Position numbers and translations under genes: made by a program. A stretch of DNA of 15,364 bases from an uncultured Collinsella sp. (GTDB lineage: Bacteria > Actinomycetota > Coriobacteriia > Coriobacteriales > Coriobacteriaceae), in NCBI GenBank assembly GCA_900547025.1, contig UREZ01000043.1:1-15364 (forward strand), given 5' to 3'. Positions 6,492 through 12,942 of the stretch are shown here, one piece after another. How positions within the stretch are numbered: the stretch's first letter is position 1; each line of letters begins with the position of its first letter. The notes under the pieces are model-generated. The model was not told the origin of the DNA. It did not search any database and saw only the letters and a program-made list of their open reading frames with translations.

Positions 6492-7484
6492 CTAGGAACG
6501 CCAAAAGGTATCTATAAGGTCATCTCGGTTGGAGACGCCGCTTTTAACGTAGATGCGATGCAAGTGTGCCTTGACCGTGCCAGGGCTGATGACCAACTCG
6601 CTGGCGATGTTTTGGGCGTCGTTGCCCTTCAGCACCAGCGTGAGCACCTCCTGCTCGCGCCGTGACAGCTTATGGGCGTCGGCATAAATCACCACACGCG
6701 ATGCGAGATCGTCCTCAGAGCTTGCGCTCTCGGCTGCCACGTCCTCATCGGCACGCGGATGACGGGCATACACACGCAGGATATGGCTAAACTGGCAAAA
6801 AAGCTGAGCCGCGCATACCACGAGCAGCACGTTTTCGGAGATATTGCGCTCGGACAGATACCACAAAAAGAGGCCGATGACGGGGTTTTGGGAGTCGGGG
6901 CGGCAGAACAAGATCATGTAGGTGTCCTCGGCGATCACGCAAAACACAAGAACGAAGGCCACCTTCCAAAAGAGCTTTGAGCGGTCGAGGTCGAGTTTCT
7001 CAACACGCGTTGCTCTGTACCGGTAATGCCAGGCGGCATAGGCAAGACATCCTACATTACCCAGGTCACGCGTGAGCCAAAAGAGATACTGCTGCACCTC
7101 TCCGGCAGCGCCGCTGCGAGGCACCAGCAGCAATTGCAAGATTGAAAACGGCACGATAGCGAGTCCGAGCATGCGCGACGTCGGTCTTTTGCGCAAGCGC
7201 GCAAACATCCATAGCACCACGCAGGCATAGATGGCAATACCAAGCACGCAGCGCAGCAAGGGGTGCTGCAGCGGCTCGCTAAAGGTAACGGCGTAGTCGT
7301 ATTTGAGCCGATTGTACTCGTCAAAAAAGATGACCGACATATCGAGCATATAGAGCAAAAAACCCGCCGCGGCCACGAGGCTGTCGCGACGGCGCGTCAT
7401 GAGCCAAACCACCAATGCCACGGCACTGGTCACCAGAGCCACACCCATGATAATCGTGGTGTAGATATAGAACGCGAAACTCAT
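6492..7484 (-). CDS. Membrane-anchored LuxR-family transcription regulator (first copy)
   Basis: 330 residues from the ATG at 7484, preceded by GGGGAGG. Residues 1-235 are about seven hydrophobic helices. A linker rich in Asp, Glu and Ser follows (244-260). The last 58 residues (from LSRREQEV at 273) are a LuxR/GerE helix-turn-helix with the usual GTVKAHLHRIY recognition helix. It therefore probably senses a ligand in or near the membrane and binds DNA from there. The architecture matches the regulator at 14347-15312, including IFFxEY at residues 52-57, AEDxYxIL (185-192) and YLSERNxSENV (209-219), so the two are paralogues. It lies upstream of the amidohydrolase and MATE genes and divergent from a small gene, and is the likely regulator of both sides (inference). 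Confidence 0.9.
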   Translation of the reverse strand: MSFAFYIYTTIIMGVALVTSAVALVVWLMTRRRDSLVAAAGFLLYMLDMSVIFFDEYNRLKYDYAVTFSEPLQHPLLRCVLGIAIYACVVLWMFARLRKRPTSRMLGLAIVPFSILQLLLVPRSGAAGEVQQYLFWLTRDLGNVGCLAYAAWHYRYRATRVEKLDLDRSKLFWKVAFVLVFCVIAEDTYMILFCRPDSQNPVIGLFLWYLSERNISENVLLVVCAAQLFCQFSHILRVYARHPRADEDVAAESASSEDDLASRVVIYADAHKLSRREQEVLTLVLKGNDAQNIASELVISPGTVKAHLHRIYVKSGVSNRDDLIDTFWRS

Positions 7485-7517
7485 GCCCGCCTCCCCTGTC
7501 TAGATGCTGTGAGGATG

Positions 7518-7547
7518 TTGACAGATTCTTTGCCGCAAGATTAGACT
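7518..7547 (+). promoter_or_regulatory. Candidate promoter of the small plus-strand gene
   Basis: TTGACA at 7518-7523 and TAGACT at 7542-7547 are separated by 18 bp. The predicted start of transcription falls at about 7554, immediately before the TAAACG palindrome. Confidence 0.4.
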
Positions 7548-7554
7548 CACCGAT

Positions 7555-7581
7555 TAAACGTACTGTATCGTTTAGATAAAC
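7555..7581. promoter_or_regulatory. TAAACG-N8-CGTTTA palindrome (candidate LuxR operator)
   Basis: TAAACG (7555-7560) and CGTTTA (7569-7574) form a perfect inverted repeat with an eight-base spacer, followed by another TAAAC at 7577-7581. It lies between the divergent LuxR gene and the small gene. CTCACCGAT is also repeated at 7546 and 7591. Confidence 0.5.
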
Positions 7582-7612
7582 AAGCTGTGTCTCACCGATG
7601 AAAGGAGATGCC

Positions 7613-7804
7613 ATGACACCGATCGCTCCGCTCAAGATGCTCGTCGCGCCCGCCGCCAAGGCCATCACCCGACTCGGTTCTTCCATGACCTACGACAATG
7701 TCCCCTGCGCCGTTGAGGCGCGTTCGGACAGCTGCCCCTACCTGGGCCACGTCCCCTACTTTGCACCCAAGCTCGCATCTGATCCCGAGCAGCGTGAGCA
7801 GTAA
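7613..7804 (+). CDS. Small hypothetical protein, 63 residues
   Basis: The ATG at 7613 has AAAGGAG five bases upstream, better placed than the in-frame ATG at 7598. The protein begins MTPIAPLKMLVAPAAKAI, has a possible amphipathic N-terminal helix, two cysteines nine residues apart (C37 and C46), an aromatic PYLGHVPYFAP stretch, and a charged end, DPEQREQ. It has no recognisable domain or convincing transmembrane segment. It has its own candidate promoter and operator, is divergent from the LuxR gene and convergent with the APC gene 35 bp away. Its function is unknown; it could be a regulated small effector or a modified-peptide precursor (speculation). Confidence 0.55.
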   Translation: MTPIAPLKMLVAPAAKAITRLGSSMTYDNVPCAVEARSDSCPYLGHVPYFAPKLASDPEQREQ

Positions 7805-7839
7805 TCCAAGATGCATCTAGCACCGCACAACTCGCGGCG

Positions 7840-9249
7840 CTACTGTTTTGGTGCAAAGCGACCTGTCCCCCTTGCGCCAACGCCGGGATTGTCGATGCTG
7901 CGGCCGCGGCGCGATATGAGGCGCGAAACCTCGCCCAGCAACACGCCGATCACCACACCCATGAGGATCGGCAACTTTGACATCTCGGCGGGCGAGCTGT
8001 TAAGCGGCACGATTGTCGCAACAATCGAAAGCACGAGTTCTACCACCGGCACCGCAAGCGCTACCGCAAGCACCTTGCCCTCGAAGGGCGCGCGAAACAC
8101 ACGCGGGCGGTCGTCGTATTTACGCAGGCGCCAAAACGCCGGGAACATCGGGATATAGCTCATGAGCAGAAAGACGACGTTCATCGAGAAGAAGACCCAA
8201 AAGACGTCGGAACCTTCACCCAGCGGAATCTGAAGTAGCAGCACCAAGCTGGCAAAACAACCGTTAATGAGTGCCGAGCCGTTGGGCATGCCGGTCTTCT
8301 TGGACACCAGCGCAAAGGGACGCGGCATGTTGCCATGGCGCGCGGCATAGCTCGCCACGTTGTTGACGCCAAAGCTCCAACAGATCATGTTGGCAACCAG
8401 CGTTACCAGAAAGGCCACGCCCACGACCATCGTCAGCGGGTGAGCGCGCCCCACCATGGCGGCAACCGCGTCCACAATGCCCGAATCGAGTGAAAGCTGC
8501 TCGGTGGGAACCGCGGCTCCAATACCGATGCCACAGATAATGTAGATCGCCGCGATGGCAACGCCACCGGCGATAACCGCCTTGGGGATATCGCGCGATG
8601 GGTTCTTCATCGTGCTGGCAAAGGTCGCGACCACCTCAAAGCCCATAAAGTTGAATAGGATGATTGAAAGATACGTCAGTGAGTTAGTGTCTCCCAGATC
8701 GGGGACAAATGTCTTAAACGACATATCGTTGGCAAAGCCGTTGTTGCAGGCAAACCAGATGCCGATGATTCCCACCACGGCGGTAATGAGCACCTTGATG
8801 ACGGCGCCGCCATCCATGACCCAATCGGCCTCGGCCACCGGCTGCATTGCCATGACCGTGACGCCCCACACAAAGGCAAGCTCGATGGCAATTCGGACCC
8901 CAAGCGAAAAATCGATGCCCCATACCGCATTGATGACACTGGGGAACATGCAGGCGATACTTGCCACCCACAGTGGAAAGTTGACCCAATAGCACCAGGA
9001 GCAGCGTGCACACCAACGGTCTCCCAAGCCCAGGCGAACCCAGTCGTACAGGCCGCCCTCGGAATCGAACGCCGTACCGAGCTCGGCCACCACCAGGCCA
9101 TAGGGAAGCAAAAACGTAATGATAAGGAAGATCCACCAGAAGAACTGCACGTTACCCATGGCAGATGCCGGAGCAGCCGCCTCGATGGTAAAGACAACGC
9201 AGATAACCGAGAGGATGACCTCGAACAGGGAGAACTTTTTACCTGCCAT
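7840..9249 (-). CDS. APC-family amino acid/polyamine transporter (second paralogue)
   Basis: 469 residues, about twelve membrane helices, an APC superfamily permease. The ATG at 9249 follows AGGGGAAG. Helix 1 reads ICVVFTIEAAAPASAMGN, and NFMGFEV appears in the middle of the protein. It is clearly paralogous to the transporter at 11370-12809 over its whole length (shared FFWWIFL, LLPYG, VVAELGT, NNGFANDMS-like and WSFGVN segments). By position, directly after agmatine deiminase, it could exchange agmatine and putrescine or import a related amine or amino acid; the substrate is not provable from sequence. The charged C-terminal tail is cytoplasmic. Codon use is more mixed than in aguA and the other transporter, suggesting lower expression. 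The 546-bp leader contains several large hairpins and a terminator 20 bases before the start codon. Confidence 0.88.
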   Translation of the reverse strand: MAGKKFSLFEVILSVICVVFTIEAAAPASAMGNVQFFWWIFLIITFLLPYGLVVAELGTAFDSEGGLYDWVRLGLGDRWCARCSWCYWVNFPLWVASIACMFPSVINAVWGIDFSLGVRIAIELAFVWGVTVMAMQPVAEADWVMDGGAVIKVLITAVVGIIGIWFACNNGFANDMSFKTFVPDLGDTNSLTYLSIILFNFMGFEVVATFASTMKNPSRDIPKAVIAGGVAIAAIYIICGIGIGAAVPTEQLSLDSGIVDAVAAMVGRAHPLTMVVGVAFLVTLVANMICWSFGVNNVASYAARHGNMPRPFALVSKKTGMPNGSALINGCFASLVLLLQIPLGEGSDVFWVFFSMNVVFLLMSYIPMFPAFWRLRKYDDRPRVFRAPFEGKVLAVALAVPVVELVLSIVATIVPLNSSPAEMSKLPILMGVVIGVLLGEVSRLISRRGRSIDNPGVGARGTGRFAPKQ

Positions 9250-9421
9250 GGCACGCTTCCCCTACAGCAAAAAGGATGGCATCTGTACCGAAGGCGCAGC
9301 CCAAGGTAGGGTTGCAGGCCGCGTCACCGGTGCAGGTGCCATCCCAAAGAGAAGAGAGGATGCAATTGTTGGACCAACGCTCGCGGAACAGGCGCGTGTA
9401 GATAACGATACGCTGGTACAT
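9239..9421 (-). CDS. Possible arginine-rich leader peptide upstream of the APC gene
   Basis: A 60-codon frame starts at ATG 9421 with GGAG five bases upstream and stops at 9239-9241, overlapping the APC start by eleven bases. It begins MYQRIVIYTRLFRERW, four arginines in sixteen codons, and later has five cysteines. The terminator hairpin lies within its distal part. The layout could allow translation-coupled attenuation or simple coupling to the transporter. It may equally be a chance frame. Confidence 0.28.
   Translation of the reverse strand: MYQRIVIYTRLFRERWSNNCILSSLWDGTCTGDAACNPTLGCAFGTDAILFAVGEACHGR
9269..9344 (-). terminator. Terminator hairpin just upstream of the APC start codon
   Basis: On the minus strand GGATGGCACCTG (9344-9333) pairs with CAGATGCCATCC (9285-9274), 11 of 12 positions, followed by five T (9273-9269). 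A smaller helix GCA-CCC/GGG-TGC sits in the loop. The T-run ends only 20 bases before the APC ATG. That is too close for an ordinary gene end and is the layout of a conditional terminator. Confidence 0.6.
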
Positions 9422-9469
9422 AGATACTCCGATCAAAACGGCCGCGATTGCGACCGGAATCTTTTGGCA

Positions 9470-9552
9470 ATTGAAGACGCGTCTGACCTGGGATATTCAA
9501 GCGAACAATTGGCCTAACCCGCAATAAATCCCAGATCAGACGCGTACTCAAT
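9470..9552 (-). ncRNA. Long hairpin in the APC leader (18-bp stem)
   Basis: The arms are 9477-9494 and 9528-9545. The single plus-strand mismatch (C opposite A) becomes a G-U pair in minus-strand RNA, so all 18 positions pair in the transcript. The stem extends past a 2x2 internal loop with five more pairs (9470-9474 and 9548-9552). The loop is 33 bases. I recognise no known family. Confidence 0.5.
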
Positions 9553-9561
9553 CAAAGAGGC

Positions 9562-9593
9562 GGGCACTCCGAAGTGGAGGCAACGGAGTGCCC
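9562..9593 (-). other. Perfect 10-bp hairpin in the aguA-APC gap
   Basis: GGGCACTCCG (9562-9571) pairs perfectly with CGGAGTGCCC (9584-9593) around a twelve-base loop. In minus-strand RNA it is followed by GCC and then TCTTTGATT, only a weak T-run. It could be an inefficient terminator or part of a larger structured leader. Confidence 0.5.
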
Positions 9594-9599
9594 AAAGAA

Positions 9600-9695
9600 A
9601 AACCCAGCCGACCAAGACATCGAATAAACCGACCATCAATGCCCCGAGATGGTCACGGTGCGATTCACCGACTGTCCGATTGATCGGCTGGGTTT
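9600..9695 (-). ncRNA. 96-base stem-closed element in the aguA-APC gap
   Basis: Twelve perfect pairs (9600-9611 with 9684-9695) close a domain holding an inner hairpin GACCATC/GATGGTC (9631-9637 and 9648-9654), extended by ACC/GGT. In minus-strand RNA the closing helix ends GGCTGGG and runs straight into TTTTTCTTT, so the element also has terminator character. It could be a riboswitch-like domain or a small inverted-repeat (MITE-like) insertion. Confidence 0.45.
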
Positions 9696-9710
9696 CTGAG
9701 GTGCGGCAGA

Positions 9711-9768
9711 TTGCCCTGAAAGAGGAGGGCATAGACCTTAAGGGTCATGCCCGACGATTGAAGGGCAA
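9711..9768 (-). terminator. Hairpin downstream of aguA (possible terminator)
   Basis: GGGCAT-A-GACC (9727-9737) pairs with GGTC-ATGCCC (9743-9752) with one bulged base and a five-base loop. It is enclosed by TTGCCCT/AGGGCAA (9711-9717 and 9762-9768). The minus-strand RNA continues with TCCTCTTTC. It lies about 30-80 bases after the aguA stop codon. Confidence 0.4.
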
Positions 9769-9795
9769 GGTGCCGTGCCTCGGGAAGACAGACAA

Positions 9796-11001
9796 TTACG
9801 CGGACGGCTCCTGCTGAGTAATGCAGTGGATGTTGCCGCCACCGAAGACGACCTGCTCGGACTGAACGCCGACGCACTTGTAGACGCCCTCGCCCCAGAC
9901 CTCGTCGTAGATCTTCTGGAGCGTGTCGACGGCCAGCTGGTCGTTCTCGTCGCCGTACTGCGGGACGATAACGCCGTGGTTGGTCACGAGGTAGTTCATG
10001 TAGGAGGCGATCAGCGGCTCGTCGGGGACGCGCGGCTCGGCGTTCTCGTCGGCGTCGATGGTGTCGCAGGAAGCCTGGTCCATGAACAGCGGGTTCACGG
10101 GCATGCAGAGCTTGTAGACCTTCATCTTGCGGCCCTTGGCGTCGACGGCGTTGGAGAGGGTCTCGTAGGCATCGTGGCACTGCTCGTAGAACGGATACTC
10201 GGGATCGTCGGTCCAAATGCAGGCTATGACGCCCGGCGCGATGAACGTGGCGACGTCGTCGATGTGGCCGTTGGTCTCCTCGGGGTCGATGCCCTCCTTG
10301 ACCCAGATGACCTTCTCGACACCCAGGTAATCCTTGAGGTGCTCGTCCATGTAGGCGCGAAGCTCCTCGCTCCAGGGCTCAAACTTCTTGCGGTACTTGG
10401 GCCAGATGGACTCGGGATCCTCTTCCTCCTCCAGAACCGCAGAGCAGGTGCGGCCCGGGGAAAGCAGGCACTGGTCGGTCACGACAAGGGTGCCCTCGCC
10501 GTCGACGGTGATGGAGCCGCCCTCGAGGATCATGTCGTCGGGACGATAGCGGCGGCAGCCGGAGAGCTCAGCCATCTTGAGGGCGATCTGCTCGTCCTTG
10601 TCCCACGGGAAGTACAGGCCGTCGACGAGGCCGCCGTAGGCGTTGAAGTGCCAGTGGTTGGCGCGCTTCTCGCCCTTGCCGTTGATGACGTAGGTGGCGG
10701 CAGTGTCGCGGAACCAGGCGTCGTCGGTGGTCATCTCGATGACGGTGACGTTCTCGTCGTTCTCGAAGACGGCCTTGCAGTTGGCGTAGTCGACCTGGTT
10801 GGCGCACATATAGACCGGGGTGAACTCGGAGATGGCGCGGGCGATGGCGGCATACTGCTTCTGGGCCGGCTTGGCGCCGTGGGCCCAGGTGTCGGTGCGG
10901 TGGGGCCAGCCCATCCACACGCGATCCTGCGGGGCGAACTCGGCGGGCATGAAGAAGCCGTCGGCCTTGGGGGTGGACTCGGACTCGGTGATCGTACGCA
11001 T
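9796..11001 (-). CDS. aguA: Agmatine deiminase
   Basis: 401 residues from the ATG at 11001 (GGAGG seven bases upstream). It converts agmatine to N-carbamoylputrescine and ammonia. Family residues are present: WMGWPHR (29-35), DDAWFRD (93-99), LEGGSI (159-164), NGHIDD with the catalytic histidine H246, and the nucleophile C393 in GGGNIHC. It is about 30 residues longer than common bacterial versions, including an acidic stretch at 190-196 and a helical insert after it. The enzyme is cytoplasmic. Upstream are ptcA and an APC transporter, downstream a second APC transporter, giving an agmatine deiminase pathway cluster. Codon choice is strongly biased to C/G endings, as in ptcA and the upstream transporter, which suggests high expression. 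The 368-bp leader is heavily structured. Confidence 0.96.
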   Translation of the reverse strand: MRTITESESTPKADGFFMPAEFAPQDRVWMGWPHRTDTWAHGAKPAQKQYAAIARAISEFTPVYMCANQVDYANCKAVFENDENVTVIEMTTDDAWFRDTAATYVINGKGEKRANHWHFNAYGGLVDGLYFPWDKDEQIALKMAELSGCRRYRPDDMILEGGSITVDGEGTLVVTDQCLLSPGRTCSAVLEEEEDPESIWPKYRKKFEPWSEELRAYMDEHLKDYLGVEKVIWVKEGIDPEETNGHIDDVATFIAPGVIACIWTDDPEYPFYEQCHDAYETLSNAVDAKGRKMKVYKLCMPVNPLFMDQASCDTIDADENAEPRVPDEPLIASYMNYLVTNHGVIVPQYGDENDQLAVDTLQKIYDEVWGEGVYKCVGVQSEQVVFGGGNIHCITQQEPSA

Positions 11002-11037
11002 AAGATTTCCTCCAAATCGAACGATCGCTTGCTGCGG

Positions 11038-11135
11038 GCGGGTTACCCGCAACCTAAAACCAAGAGATGGTAGGCGCCCGTTCCCCGGCAAAGGTCGGGG
11101 CGCCCGGTGCCGGTTTTCACGGAATCGCACCGGCA
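11038..11135 (-). promoter_or_regulatory. Proximal structured part of the aguA leader
   Basis: Read towards aguA there are three elements. The first is a seven-pair hairpin TGCCGGT/ACCGGCA (11108-11114 with 11129-11135). The second is a helix CCCCG/CGGGG (11083-11087 with 11096-11100) extended by GGCG/CGCC. The third is the perfect 13-base palindrome GCGGGTTACCCGC (11038-11050), about 25 bases before the ribosome site (11009-11013). No T-run occurs, so any control would act on translation or stability. Confidence 0.45.
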
Positions 11136-11194
11136 AGCGACGACGTAACCAAGTGCGCGGAGACAAAACGCACGAAGGATACGGAAGAGAGATT

Positions 11195-11237
11195 GGGGTG
11201 GGCGGTGGTTACCGGAGCTATCGCTCACACCCACCCC
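11195..11237 (-). ncRNA. Compact three-way junction B in the aguA leader
   Basis: P1 pairs GGGGTGGG (11195-11202) with CCCACCCC (11230-11237). Inside lie two four-pair hairpins with no gap between them: CGGT/ACCG (11203-11214) and GAGC/GCTC (11215-11226). Only three junction bases (11227-11229) are unpaired. Every base of the 43 is assigned. No known class is recognised. Confidence 0.5.
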
Positions 11238-11255
11238 GGGGGAATGGTTAGCAAA

Positions 11256-11313
11256 CCTGTCGCTTGGACACGCCTCCGAAGAGGCTAGAGTGCCCGGAGT
11301 CGGGAGCGACAAG
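11256..11313 (-). ncRNA. Compact three-way junction A in the aguA leader
   Basis: In minus-strand RNA, P1 is nine pairs (11305-11313 with 11256-11264, one G-U). P2 is CCCG-ACTC-CGGG (11293-11304). P3 (11269-11292) is CAC, a TCTA bulge, then GCCTC-TTCG-GAGGC and GTG. P3 therefore carries a cUUCGg tetraloop, which exists only on this strand. Only four junction bases (11265-11268) are free. Confidence 0.55.
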
Positions 11314-11369
11314 CCCGACGAAGCGCGCGTTGGTACACGAGGAGGGTTGGAGCCCCAGAACCGGGTGCT

Positions 11370-12779
11370 CTAGTTCTCCTCGGCCTCGGCGGCCTCCTCA
11401 GCGAGACGCTGGGCTGCGAGCTCAGGGGTCAGACCCTTGTACTCGGTCTCGCGGCCCTTAGCGCTGACGACGCGGACGACCTCGCCGATGAGCACGAGCA
11501 CGATGAAGATAACGATCATCGGGACCTTGTCGCCAATTTCAGCAGCGGAGAACGGGATCAGCGTGGCAACGATGGCAAGAACCAGCTCGATGCAGGGGAT
11601 GGCCAGCATGACCTTCATCATGGCGCCCTTAAACGGGAACGTGAAGATGCGCTCACGGTTGGGGTCGTTCTTACGAAGGTTGAGGAACGCCGGGAACATC
11701 GGGATGTAGGTCAACAGCAGGAAGACGACAGAGGTGCCAAAGAGCATCCAGAAGACACCGTTGGAGATGGCGTCGATGGGAACGAGCTGCAGGCACAGCA
11801 CCAGGGAGGCAACGACAGCGTTGACCAGGTTGGCGCCGTTGGGCATGTCGTCATCCGAGATCATCGAGGCGAAGACCTTGGGCATGTTGCCGTGCTCGGC
11901 AGCGTAGCGAGCAACGGAGTTAACGCCGAAGGACCAAGCGGCCATATTGGCGAACAGGGTGATCAGGAAGGCGATGCAGATGACCTTAAAGATCATGGAG
12001 TCGCCCACCATGGTCTGGACTGCGACGATCATGCCGTAGTCGGGATCGATGGAGTCGGCCGGCACGGCGGCGCCGATGCCAAAGCCAGCGAACAGGTAGA
12101 TCACGGCGATGGACAGGCCACCGACGATGATAGCCTTGGGGATATCGCGAGCGGGATCGGCCATGTCGTCGGTCATGGTGCAGATGACCTCGAAGCCCAT
12201 GAAGTTAAAGATGATGATCGACAGGTAGCCGAGAGCGTTGGTGTTGGTGAGCTCGGGCAGGAAGGTGGCAGCGGACATGTCGTTCGCAAAACCGTTCTCC
12301 ATGGCATACCAAATGCCCAAAGCGCCAACGATAACGGCAACGGCGACCTTGATGATGGCGCCACCGTTAAGGACCCACTCGGAGTCGGCCGCCTTGGAGC
12401 GGCCCATGAGGTAGACGATCCACACAAAGGCAAGATCGATACCCATCTTGGCGATCAAGTTGAACTCGACGCCAAAGACCATGCCCAAAATGTCGGGGAA
12501 CATGGTAGCCAGCGAGGCGATCCACAGCGGGTAGTTGACCCAGTAGTAGTACGAGATGCGGGCGCCCCATTTGTCGCCCAGGCCATCGCGTACCCAGTCG
12601 TAAATGCCGCCCTCGCCGTCATAGGTGGTACCGAGCTCGGCGACAACCATGCCGTAGGGAAGCAGGAAGGTCAGGATCAGGAAGATCCACCAGAAGAACT
12701 GCTGGTTGCCAATGGCAGCAGCAGGAGCGGCGGCCTCGCAAACGAAGACGACGCAGATGATGGTCGAAATGACCGTCAA
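11370..12779 (-). CDS. APC-family transporter, probable agmatine/putrescine exchanger, amber-interrupted 5' end
   Basis: 469 residues if read from the TTG at 12779; the full frame would start at ATG 12809 (479 codons) but has TAG at codon 7. It has about twelve helices, APC superfamily, with helix 1 ICVVFVCEAAAPAAAIGN and a long acidic C-terminal tail (EEAAEAEEN). It is paralogous throughout to the transporter at 7840-9249. Sitting between ptcA and aguA, it occupies the place of the agmatine:putrescine antiporter (aguD) in known clusters, so that role is inferred from context. Apart from codon 7 the frame is open and has the biased codon use of a highly expressed gene, so any inactivation would be recent. 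Re-initiation at the TTG, which has no good ribosome site, would lose only ten cytoplasmic residues. Confidence 0.85.
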   Translation of the reverse strand: MTVISTIICVVFVCEAAAPAAAIGNQQFFWWIFLILTFLLPYGMVVAELGTTYDGEGGIYDWVRDGLGDKWGARISYYYWVNYPLWIASLATMFPDILGMVFGVEFNLIAKMGIDLAFVWIVYLMGRSKAADSEWVLNGGAIIKVAVAVIVGALGIWYAMENGFANDMSAATFLPELTNTNALGYLSIIIFNFMGFEVICTMTDDMADPARDIPKAIIVGGLSIAVIYLFAGFGIGAAVPADSIDPDYGMIVAVQTMVGDSMIFKVICIAFLITLFANMAAWSFGVNSVARYAAEHGNMPKVFASMISDDDMPNGANLVNAVVASLVLCLQLVPIDAISNGVFWMLFGTSVVFLLLTYIPMFPAFLNLRKNDPNRERIFTFPFKGAMMKVMLAIPCIELVLAIVATLIPFSAAEIGDKVPMIVIFIVLVLIGEVVRVVSAKGRETEYKGLTPELAAQRLAEEAAEAEEN

Positions 12780-12809
12780 GAAGGAAAGCTATTTCTTTCC
12801 GTCGCTCAT
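12780..12809 (-). other. Original start of the APC gene with in-frame amber codon
   Basis: The ATG at 12809-12807 has AGGAG six bases upstream, a far better site than the TTG at 12779. Its frame reads M S D G K K stop L S F L and then joins the transporter. The TAG is at 12791-12789. The paralogue starts MAGKKFSLFEV, so the original codon was probably a lysine AAG, one substitution from TAG. The stop lies in the loop of a GGAAAG/CTTTCC hairpin. Confidence 0.75.
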
Positions 12810-12840
12810 GATGAGCTCCTTCGCTCAGTCTTGGACAGAT

Positions 12841-12916
12841 CCGAGGCCCTAAGGTATTAAGGCAATTGCTTGGGCCTCGGTGAGCGGGCGACAGGAGACG
12901 AGCATCCGCCGCCCGC
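12841..12916 (-). other. Two hairpins between ptcA and the APC gene
   Basis: GCGGGCG/CGCCCGC (12884-12890 with 12910-12916) and the nine-pair CCGAGGCCC/GGGCCTCGG (12841-12849 with 12872-12880) follow the ptcA stop in minus-strand RNA. A five-pair AAGCC/GGCTT hairpin covers the stop region itself. None has a T-run, so these look like mRNA processing or stability elements inside an operon. Confidence 0.45.
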
Positions 12917-12942
12917 AAACGTGCTTTTAGAAGCCTTGAGGC

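Noticed and set aside
9250..9360. T-box riboswitch, because TGGCACC occurs in the 5' arm of the terminator
   Set aside because: The rest of the T-box consensus, Stem I with its specifier loop and an antiterminator pairing with the terminator's 5' side are not visible; the match is probably chance.
9514..9636. 40-residue membrane peptide on the minus strand (MVGLFDVLVGWVFLWAL...)
   Set aside because: The hydrophobic codons come from the T-run and inverted repeats of two hairpins; no independent support beyond a GGGG upstream.
9775..11073. 432-codon plus-strand open frame opposite aguA, and similar frames opposite ptcA (12973-14085) and the transporter (11892-12860)
   Set aside because: Antisense shadows with Val/Asp/Gly/His-rich composition; the minus-strand genes are unmistakable.
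11073..11140. Cobalamin riboswitch, because minus-strand GCCGGTGCGATTCCG resembles part of its core
   Set aside because: The neighbouring core segments and the B12 box are missing, and the stretch is better explained by the ACCGGCA hairpin.
12789..12791. UAG recoded as pyrrolysine
   Set aside because: No pylT or pyl genes in the window, no known need for pyrrolysine in APC transporters, and a single AAG to TAG change explains it more simply.
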